In this document: one piece after another, positions 55,396-64,000 of the stretch | Layout: the number at the start of each line of letters is the position of its first letter | Numbering within the stretch: the stretch's first letter is position 1 | DNA from: Lactuca virosa | Lineage: Eukaryota > Streptophyta > Magnoliopsida > Asterales > Asteraceae | DNA length: 64,000 bases | Reading direction: 5' to 3' | Assembly: GCA_928212115.1 (NCBI GenBank) | Contig: CAKMRJ010004445.1 | Span: 3,781,379 to 3,845,378, forward strand | Translations under genes and position numbers: made by a program | Notes under the pieces: generated by a model | What the model was told of the DNA's origin: nothing | Seen by the model: the letters and a program-made list of their open reading frames with translations, nothing else | Database searches by the model: none

Positions 55396-58300
55396 TCATT
55401 GTGTCTGTTTCTCTTCAGAAGCTGAATTGGGTTGACTTTCTGGCCGCAAACCTGTTTGACCATTTGCAGAGTTGTGTTCCCCCTGCTGCTGCTGATCGTC
55501 TAACTTCATATTGGATTTAAATGGTCTCTCAAAATTTCTAGCAGTTCCCGGATCAATTACCAAATTGTTGAACTTTTGATCCTGCAAATACATAATATTT
55601 ATACATCAAACGATAATTACCAAATTGTGTATTATTTATGTCACTTTGATAGTCGCATACGACAAGTCATGACATTTTCTTTATATAGCAAAAACTAAAC
55701 TCTAAAGATTCTATAATTAAATTTCGTATAAATTTATTCAACCATAAAGTAACAATTTAGAGTATGCTATATGCATTATCTTAAAAAACAATTTAGTTAA
55801 ATGCATGAAATAGCAATGTACTTTCACTTACTTGTGTATTACTACCTTTGTCCCATATTTATTGTCCACTTTTGACTTTTGAAGTCTTTATTCTTCAACT
55901 TTGACCTTAAATATTTTTGTTTTTGATAAATAATAATACTTCATGCAAAATATATGAATGGATTGTGCTTTAAATGTCTTTGCATTGTTATAAGTTTCAT
56001 CATGTAATTTATAACACAAATAAATATATTTAAGGTCAAAGCTGAAGAATAAAGATTTCAAAAGTCAAAAGTAGACAATAAATATGGGACAGAGGGAGTA
56101 TAAGTTGTAACATCCTACTTTCAATTTTCCATTTCTTTCTTCTACAGCATTGTAATTTTAATTTTATTTTTCTTATTAAGGCATTGTACTTTCGGAAAAT
56201 CTACTCAATTAAAGCATTCTGCTTTCAATTTTTTTTCTTATTATAGCAACGAAACTTGTTTTGTATCTTTTTGAAAATACAGTGTGCAAAGGACATATAG
56301 TAAAAGTACAATTCTATTTCTTGCATTTAACCCTGCACTATAATAATACTAATAATAAAAATAGGATCAAATGTGTATTTATGCAACAGATTTTCATCTT
56401 TATCCCAATTTATCAGGAACACGTTTCTTTATAAGAAGAATGCAACGTTTCATTTTATGACCCAATATCTATTTTACCCTTAACATATTTAGCCAGCTAA
56501 CACATAGTTTTTGCATAAATTGGTAAAAAATAAAATAAAGAGTAAATTACACGAATGGTCCCTACGGTTTAAGGTAATTTGCGCGTTTGGTCCCTAACTT
56601 ATTTTTTTTAACTCGGAAGGTCCCTACTATTTGTTTTTGTTACGCTCTTGGTCCCTGTCTTACCTAAAAAACTATTTTGCCCTTGATTTTTTAATTTATT
56701 TAAATAAACACACCCCCAACCCCACCCCCCTCACCTTACCTTACCTTACCTACCCCATCATTTTTCCCTATTTAAATAATAGTCTTTTTAGATAAGACAG
56801 GGACCAAACACGTAACAAAAACAAACAGTAGGGACTTTCCGAGTTAAAAAAATAAGTTAGGGACCAAACGTGCAAATTACCCCAAACCATAGGGACCATT
56901 CGTGTAATTTACTCTAAAATAAAATAAAACATTTGTTCCACAAATTGGTAAAAAGGGTAAAACATTGTTGCATAGATTGGTAAATAAAAAAAAAAGTACC
57001 CTTTTTGGGTGGGACAAAAAGCTGCAATTTTTGTCTGATTGACATAAGCCACCCAGTCAGGTCAAAGGTAAAACACTGTACAACCTGTTGTATGATGTCA
57101 AAGGTAAAGAAACACTTACACCTTGCAAAGCTTCAAGTTTTTTCTGCAACGCCTCATGTTCAGCCTGAATACGAAATGGGACCCCATGTTTTTGATAAAC
57201 ATTATTTTGAGCCAAATCTTCAGTAATGTCACTAATAGTTGTTGCAAAAGGATGATTTGCAGGAATCCATCTAACTGTATCAGGGTCCACGTCAGCAGGC
57301 ACCGGGTCCCCTTCTTTAAGGAATATTGTTGGCCTTTTCCATTGATACGCTCTTGACCTCCTTTTTTGATGTATGTTTTGTTCTTCTCGTGTCAAAGTCA
57401 CAGGGGCTAAACGGTAAACTTTTCCACACATTTCCACTGATGAATTGTTCTTGCTAATTTTTACTAACGGGTTGTTAAATGGATCATCATACATGGGTGT
57501 CTTTGATCTGTAAAAAGACACACACACAGGATTTGTTAATGTCAGTAAATAGATTATAGATATGTACTTTTTTTATTTTGTCCATCAATGAAGGTGCTGA
57601 GATGGCATCCACATGTACACCTCATGAACCACTATAGATTCAAAGACCATTCGATCTAGGTCACTTGGTAAAAACTTGACTGGTTAAAATGCTGACATGG
57701 CGTCCATGTGGCATACACTTGTACACCTCATCAAAATATATAAAAAGGGGACTTGAAAGACCAGAATCCAGGCTTGTTAGTTTAATAAAACAAAATTACA
57801 GTTAGCTTGATAATACCTACAATCTCAAAAAATGAGATCCTTTATTAATGTAATGAATTTTTTACCATAAAATAGTACAAAAATGATTTCTTTATTAATT
57901 GTACAAAAAAAAGTATGTTACTATAAGTGACCTTATCCCATATGTACAAGCTAAACTTCATATAACAGTTTTTATAACAGTATATAATAAATACTCTTGT
58001 TTCAAGAAAATTGCAGAAATTCCATCTATGGAGTATGGACTCTCAAGAAACTCGCAACATTCGATCATTTGGCAAGTTTTCAGATCATGAATTACTTATC
58101 ATCCATTTGAAGTATCACAAACAACTATTGCTTTGCTAATGTTCTTAAACCACAAATTTTCACTATCTTTTGGTACTAAAGGGTATTTTGGACATTTTGT
58201 AATGTATTATAGACAAGTTTATAGCAAATAATAGAAAATGAAGAAAGGGGTTGGAGTCATACATGCCTCTTCTATCAGAATTTAGTTGGCCACGTCTGAC

Positions 58301-59141
58301 AAGATCAGCAACTGATCCCTGGCGTTGGTACTTTTGCTTTCTTGCCACATAAGCTCTCACTGCAACAATCAATACAGTTGCTGCTATACAAAACCCTAAT
58401 GCAAATTTGGAATGAGGAGAGCTTTTTATCTGTAAAAAAAAGTGAAAGAGAATATTGATTATCAAATAGTAGAGGAAGATAACTTAAGTTCAATAACATA
58501 AGTTTAATATAGTTAAAAATGTGAATAGATTTGAAGAACATACCGAAAAAATAATGGGAGGGAGAGATATGACTGTTTCTTGTAGTCTTGAAACTTGGTT
58601 TTGAAGGACCCGTGTGGCATTGTTTTTTGTTTTGCTGATGATTGTTTCGTCTTTGATTTGATTATCTTCACTGGATGAGGCTTTAAGAAAGAAATCTTTA
58701 CGTTTGTTATTCCCTTTCAAAATTCGGTACCTTTTGGTGAACCCTAGTTGTGGTCTAACTTCAAATGCATATGTTGAAACTTGATGCTTCAAGAACACAA
58801 TAATTGGAAGAATTAAAAATGGAGTTTACATTGTTCAATAATTTGCTTGTATTAAAGGAGAAAAAAAAAAGCAGAGTCCAAAATGAAGAATATCCAGTCC
58901 AAAAGCAATTGCACAAATGATGATACTCAAATTTTACACAAATATAAACAAAAAAGCAGCCTAATAGCATGAAACATCGACTCACTTATCGATATCGCAA
59001 GAACCCACATGAGAATAAGCTCGTTCGTTAACTTATTCGACGAAAATCGACAATGCCCACATAGAACAAGATTGAGTTTTTGTAGAATATACATACCGGA
59101 ATCGAAGTAGGATGCAATTGCAGAGTCCAAAATGAAGCCAT
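55396..59141 (-). CDS. MCD1: MULTIPLE CHLOROPLAST DIVISION SITE 1 (MCD1)
   Basis: Five exons, all phases consistent: 59141-59097 (ATG), 58786-58544, 58429-58263, 57507-57120, 55581-55396 (stop). They encode 342 aa, close to Arabidopsis MCD1. The N-terminus is transit-peptide-like (Ser/Thr/basic, residues 1-55). A short coiled coil lies at ~73-90. One membrane segment (FALGFCIAATVLIVAVRAYV) is at ~104-123, followed by QGSVADLVRRGQLNSDRRG. A conserved C-terminal domain has VYRLAPVTLTREEQNIHQKR, YQWKRPTIFLKEGD and VDPDTVRWIPANHPFATT. The tail is Gln/Asn-rich. MCD1 is a plastid inner-envelope protein that helps position the FtsZ ring with ARC6 and the Min system. The gene is open throughout. Intron 4 (1.5 kb) holds two MITEs. 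Confidence 0.92.
55842..56098. mobile_element. Stowaway-like MITE in MCD1 intron 4
   Basis: 257 bp with inverted ends CTACCTTTGTCCCATA and its imperfect complement ...TATGGGACAGAGGGAG, flanked by TA on both sides. The CTCCCTC-GTCCCA-type ends and TA target are those of Stowaway (Tc1/Mariner) elements. Confidence 0.85.
56540..56914. mobile_element. Long-TIR MITE with 9-bp TSD in MCD1 intron 4
   Basis: 375 bp. Terminal inverted repeats (GAGTAAATTACACGAATGGT ...) are more than 90 bp long with few mismatches. It is flanked by TAAAATAAA at 56531-56539 and 56915-56923. A 9-bp duplication and long TIRs suggest a Mutator-like MITE. It is noncoding; the hairpin could form a small-RNA precursor if transcribed in the intron. 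Confidence 0.82.
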
Positions 59142-60506
59142 TTCAGTTACTAAAGTATAATCCCATGGTGGAAATAGAATCTAGGGTTTCAAGGTTTGAA
59201 AAATTAGACTTAGGGTCTAAATATTGAAGGATACCTATTCAGTAATTGTGTTTGTATTGTGAAGTGTCGACTATTGAAAGTCGATGAGGTATGTTTGGCT
59301 GCAATGAGAACCGCAATTCAAGAAATTTTACAAGGACTCCGACATTGTACCACACAAATACACGCTTTTATTTCAGTGGAAACAAAATTCTAAAAATTAT
59401 ATAGCACAAAAAAAACACTAAAATAAATTTTACAAGGACTCCGACAATGCCCACATAAATATAATATTCGGTAGTGTAAATAGCACAAAAAAAACACTAA
59501 GAGGATGTTTGTAATTACTTTTTAGTTTAAAAGTTTTTTTTGAGTTTAGCTTCTCGGGAGGTAAAATCGATGAGGTAAAAGCCAAAAATTGTTTTTTTTA
59601 AGTGTTTAGGTTGCATTTCTTGATTTTTTAGTGTATTTTAGCTTTAAAATGCTAAAAGTCACAAAAAATCGCACTTTCTTGACTTTTAAAAACCCACATT
59701 TTTCTTCTTTACAAAAGTTATTTTGAAAAGAACTTTTATATCTTCCAAACATCTTTTTGATTTTTTAGAAAAGTTAAATGTCAAAAGTCATTTTAAAAGT
59801 AATCCCAAAAACCATCTGAGGTTATATCAAAATCATAATTTGACATTGTGTTTTTTTATCTCGAATTTGACATTGTTTTTTTTAATTTTTTACAATTCTG
59901 ACCACTTGACCGGTTAACTCGGTTACCTGCTAACGTGGCATGGTGACATGTCAGTTTTGATGACGTGTCTTGCTGACGTGTCAAAATTGAAATTTTTTCC
60001 CACAAAAAAAACTAAGTTTTTACTTTTTTTATTTTGACATTAAGTTTAAATTTTTTTATCAATTTTAACATTCTGTTATTTTGTTTCAAATCGAACATCA
60101 TGTCTCCAATTTTGTTCAATATTAACCATTTTTCATTTGAAACCGTATAAATATATTTTTTATAACATTTTAAATCGTATACATATATTTTTTTCATTTA
60201 AAAACCACATTTTTATATAAATACAAGGTTTTTTACATTCAATGCATAATGTTATGTTATGCATAAGTTGTATCATAAGAACCAAACTAACCATAAGCTT
60301 CGAATAAGATGTAAAAATTTTATAGGTTGCAAACCTGATGGACCTTGATCGACTACACGCCTCCAAACCTCCAAACTCATTTTACAGTTGCGTATTTAAT
60401 ATAAAATATGGTTTTATATAACTAATACATATTTCGAGTTCTTCAAAAAAAAACAATAAAAAATTAAAAAATTAAAAAATTAAAAAAAAAACTTTTCCGA
60501 TCAACA
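59142..60506. other. MCD1 upstream region, then AT-rich repeats
   Basis: The MCD1 5' UTR and promoter are expected just above 59141. At 59325-59505 short direct repeats occur (CAAGGACTCCGACA twice; GCACAAAAAAAACACTAA twice). About 59500-59825 has imperfect inverted ends (GGATGTTTGTAATTACTTTT against AAAAGTAATCCCAAAAACCAT), possibly a hAT-like MITE. From 59900 to 60500 the DNA is AT-rich leader-like sequence before the env-like fragment. Confidence 0.45.
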
Positions 60507-61042
60507 ATGGTGAAATCGGGCGTTTTCAAGAAACAAACAAAACCACCAGGCTCTACATCCACTGTGAAAACCCCCGGAACGACGATTGCTCCGAGCAACT
60601 ATCGAGGAGTCTTTCAATACCATGGCCTCTATGATGAGTCGATCAAGATCATGAACAAATTCATGGAGAAACACTTGCTCGTCAATGCATTCATTCACTC
60701 AGTGGCTGACATTGTTCATATGCCTCTTCTATTCAAATGTGTTTTCTTTGCCTACCGACCAAGGGATGACCCTGAAATCATCAACTTCATTCTCGCCGAT
60801 GACTCGACGATGATGCTCACCAAGGCCAAATTCTTGGATTCCATCAATCTTAGGATACCCTTAAACACCATATTCAAGAGTCCATCAAATGATGAAGTGT
60901 TCAAAGCCCTGTATCGGATGGGCTATCAGTCTAAACTGAAAGGCATTGCCGATTTCAAAAAGGCAAAACTTCCGATTGTGTGGCAATTTGTGTGTCACTA
61001 TCTCATTTGATGCCTTTCCGGCAGAACCGGCGGCACTGATGC
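60507..61042 (+). pseudogene. SIRE env-like gene fragment, 5' end
   Basis: Opens at ATG 60507 (MVKSGVFKKQTKPPG) and runs 167 codons to a TGA at 61008. In the same frame past the stop, CLSGRTGGTDA continues to 61042. The segment YRMGYQSKLKGIADFKKAKL ... CLSGRTGG corresponds to EMGYQPPLSKMSDFKKSGL ... CLTGRSAG in the env-like gene at 24278. It is therefore the N-terminal part of a homologous extra gene, but clearly diverged. It is cut exactly at 61042 by the LTR starting TGTAACATCC. Confidence 0.75.
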
Positions 61043-62995
61043 TGTAACATCCCGAGATTTTAGCAGGTATTTCTGAACCCCATTCTATATTTACCTTGTC
61101 GATTATAGCCCTTGGGATTGGGAATGGATAGCCAAGACAAAGTTTAAGGGCTAAAGTTTTGCAATTTGGGCCATAAGGGAGTACCTTGCGCGTACATGGG
61201 AGTACGCTAGGCGTACTAACGTCCGCCTTAGTACGCTGGGCGTAAACTTGTGTACGCCGGGTGTACTGGTGTCTAGGTGAAACCCTAATATTTAGGTTTT
61301 GGGGCCTATATAAGGAACATAATGTGCACTAACACCCTTTTTCCTCAGCCTCCACAGAATCAAATTCGTTTCTCTCAAACCCTAGCCTCCCCTTTTTGTG
61401 TGTTAAGCTCATTTTGGTGTTCTTGAAGGTCTTAAGAAGAAACCATTGCATTAAAGAGTTGAAGGAAGAGACCAAGCTTGTAGATCTGAAGTTAGTTTAT
61501 GCTAAAGAAGCTCCTAAAGGTATAAAGTTCCAAACTTTATGCTTATATGCTTAGATCTCATCGTTTTACTTTATTAGAAGCAATTTTTGTCCCAAAGGCC
61601 ATATAGTGGTGTATTTTGTGTTATGGATGTAAAGAGTTGTCCTTCCAAGCTCTTGAAAGGACTTTGAGTAATAAAAATGAGGTCCCATAGGCTGTGGGTG
61701 TCCCATGCAAGAGAAATAAGGTCTTAATGGATTAAGACCAAGCATTTGGGTCTTTATGGACGTCCAAAGTGATAAAGTTCGTGACTTTATGGACCCTAGG
61801 CATGTTAGGCCTCTGGATCTGAGATTATGACTTAAGTGCTTAAGCCATTGAGCACTTAATAAAGTTTAGCCAAGACTTGGAGTACGCCTAGTGTAAATCC
61901 GGTACGCCCAGCGTACTGGGTCAAACACCCCGATGGGGGTCAATATCTGCTCGCGTACGCCCAGCGTACCAGAGGAGTACGCCCCGCGTACGTCCTCTGT
62001 TGGGCCATTAATATTTGGGCTTCGGGTTTTAGGCTACTTATGGACTAAGGGGACTTGGGCCTTTGCTGGATTTAGTAAATGAGAGGTTATGGGCCAGCTA
62101 ATGGTAGTGGATCATGGGTTTAGGCCCAATAAGGAATTTGGGCCCAATTTGGTAAGTTGGGCCCACTAGTGGAATCATGTTTATGGACTTAATGAGTTAT
62201 GAGGACACTTAGTCAAGGGAGTAATGTTGGGTATTAACTTAGTATTATTATTATGTGACGGTTTGGGATTCCCGGTGAGACAGCAGTCAGAGAATTTCAG
62301 TGTTTCAGCACCACTTGCGAGGTGAGTTATCCTCACTATACTAAGGGGTCTAAGGCACCAAGGCCGGCCCATTGGATATGTTATTCTAGCAGTGTTAGAA
62401 GTTAAGTATGAGTTAGTGTTGCATGCTAGTGGTTATTCAGTTAGGTAGATCTGTAGGACTAACTGTGTTGTTATATGATTATCTGCATGCTCATTAGTTA
62501 TGTTATATGTTGATATGTTATATGGGATGGGTTGAGGTTGTACTGCTTCGTGCGGTGACCAACAAACCCTAGGAGCATTCCAGATACGAGCTGTGGGCCC
62601 GGTAGGCAATCCAGACTCGTACTGTGGGCTCGATGGCAAACCAGATGTGAGCTGTAGGCCCGGTAGGCAATCCAGACTCACACAGTGGGCCCAGGGGTAT
62701 TCCAGTCTGTAAAGCTATGGACCCAATACATGTTGTTATTGGTATATGTATTATGTGCATTGTATCGGTATTTTGGGGAACTCACTAAGCCTCGAGCTTA
62801 CAGTTTCAGTTTATTGTTTCAGGTACATAAGGGATCGCGACAAGGCGAAGGCGTGATCGTACAGCTCCTCATATTTATGTTTATGTTTCTAGGATACTCT
62901 GATATTATACCTTTTTGGAAACAAGTTTGTAATAACTAATGGTTTTAGATTGTTTTAAAAAGTTTTTAATTGGCTAAATTTTTATGGGTGTTACA
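61043..62995 (+). repeat. 5' LTR of gypsy element C (TGTAACATCC family)
   Basis: 1953 bp, TGTAACATCC...GGTGTTACA, followed by the PBS. Near-palindromes of the type GTACGCTGGGCGTAC occur at 61190-61262, then AAACCCTAAT, then TATA (CCTATATAAGG, 61306). More palindromes lie at 61878-61990, TGGGCC/GGCCCA words at 62003-62370, a ~35-bp repeat (CAATCCAGACTC, GTGGGCCCGGTAGG) at 62578-62710, GGAACTCACTAAGC at 62777-62790 and GTTTCAGGTAC at 62816-62826. The left target-duplication candidate is GATGC; the right end is outside the window. Confidence 0.9.
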
Positions 62996-62998
62996 AGT

Positions 62999-63011
62999 TG
63001 GTATCAGAGCC
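62999..63011 (+). other. PBS of gypsy element C, tRNA-iMet
   Basis: TGGTATCAGAGCC three bases after the LTR end. Confidence 0.9.
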
Positions 63012-63774
63012 TTGGTTTGAGTGAATTGGAGGAACACTCGTGTAACTCCAGTCTCAAATCAAGGAAAGGGTTTTCAAAATGAAATTTCAAAAAGGTTTTC
63101 AAACTAAGTAAAGGAGGATGCAGGGTGTACGATCAGCCGAAGCCAGTAAGTAGATCCCAAAATACCATACAGTTATTTGATATTTCAATGTGTTAGAACA
63201 GCATGTTAGTACTAGGCTAGGGATCTTCAGGAATTGCATTATAGAATTTCCTGATGGTATGATGCCTGATAGCCTAGGGTTTTCCTTATATGAAATTGAC
63301 ATCATTACTGTAGTTGCTTAGTGTATGCATCACGGCCGTACATAATTAAGATCTTATAGCCTGAGAATGTCTGATTTAGCCTTATGTTCTGTTTATATTA
63401 GGGCTTAGGGTAGGATTGGATATTCGAAAGTCTATAGGGTCCAGCGTTATGTATGGCTAGCATACACTGGCGCTGCAGGGTTGGTGGAAGTTTCTGGGAT
63501 GGGTGAGTTGTGTGAGGCCGGAAGGCCAGTTATGAGATATTCAGTATCGCTTTAGGAGTGAGGATTTGGCGCTTGCCAAGATTATGTATGCAGTTAGGGT
63601 GTTGTGGTGATACTTGAGACAAATATGGGTAGGTGTGGAAGGTAGTATGGGCCTGTACTACTGAAAGCACAGGACCCATACGCGTATCAAGGAAGTCACA
63701 ACCCCTAGGCTTTAGTCGGGAGTTGGTTCCCAGTTATTATATAGATTATCTAATATCTTGTGGTGTGTTTCAGA
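63012..63774 (+). other. Leader of gypsy element C
   Basis: About 760 bp of untranslated leader between PBS and gag. No supported ORF. Confidence 0.65.
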
Positions 63775-64000
63775 ATGGTGATGACGAGACGCTTTGTGAC
63801 TGGATCCGGTTCAGGATCAGGATCAGGAGACAGACGCTAGGAGCCTGTGGTGCAGATAGGTACAGAGGAGTTGGATGCCAGGATTCAAGAAATCCTGCAT
63901 GATGAGGTTGCTGCCATGTTCCGGGCTCAGCTAGAGGAGGTGTTTGGGTCTATTAAGACCGCTATGGTTGAGTACTTTGACGAGCGTTACGCAGCCCTTG
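63775..64000 (+). pseudogene. Gypsy (Tekay/chromovirus-like) gag start, runs off window
   Basis: ATG 63775 opens MVMTRRFVTGSGSGSGD, then TAG at 63838. After the stop the same frame continues as gag-like sequence to the window end (ELDARIQEILHDEVAAMFRA, FGSIKTAMVEYFDERYAAL), which fits the N-terminal helix of chromovirus Gag. The ATG is preceded by a pyrimidine-rich TTTCAG, so a spliced start is conceivable. The rest of the element lies outside. Confidence 0.72.

Overview
The window is plant nuclear DNA: AT-rich, intron-containing genes separated by nested LTR retrotransposons. The LTR families, including LTRs full of the palindrome ACTCGTCGAGT, together with the protein sequences point to an Asteraceae genome, most likely lettuce (Lactuca). 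That assignment is inference from recognised families, not a database match. There is one assembly gap of 13 Ns (1215-1227).

Layout. (1) 1-30742 is a stack of retrotransposons inside one another. An old LTR fragment (30306-30742) carries a Copia element (12314-30305, only its right part visible). Into that Copia were inserted a Ty3/gypsy Athila element (1228-12313), a solo LTR (13432-15564, target duplication CTTTC) and a SIRE-type Copia (17424-28364, target duplication GAACT). Left of the gap lies a second, error-rich copy of the Athila leader and gag. (2) 30743-35340 holds PMI1 (minus strand, intact single exon, chloroplast movement). (3) 35345-42431 is a TE graveyard: LINE remnant, Copia remnant and three abutting LTRs. 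(4) 42432-43538 is an RKD-type RWP-RK transcription factor (minus strand, three exons, one in-frame stop). (5) 43865-49588 contains the leader and 5' LTR of a gypsy element, split by a solo LTR (target duplication CCAAG), and the 3' end of another Copia. (6) 50023-53841 is a MATE/DETOXIFICATION transporter (plus strand, eight exons, four one-base frame breaks); its third intron holds a MITE-like element flanked by (TA)n and containing telomere-like repeats. (7) 55396-59141 is MCD1 (minus strand, five exons, intact 342 aa, chloroplast division site placement), with two MITEs in its fourth intron. (8) 60507-64000 is a fragment of a SIRE env-like gene, cut by a gypsy element whose 5' LTR, PBS and gag start run off the window.

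The four host genes are separate single-copy-type genes, not an operon. Two of them (PMI1 and MCD1) act on chloroplasts. Most other coding capacity is retroelement gag-pol.

The most interesting signals are in the retroelements. The SIRE element has a decayed protein-like reading frame on the antisense strand between pol and the env-like gene. Several gypsy LTR families with unrelated sequences share one architecture: a cluster of short palindromes just upstream of the TATA box, sometimes a telobox, and a GAACTCAC(C/T)AA block followed by an AG(G/A) site. The Athila leader carries two different primer-binding sites.
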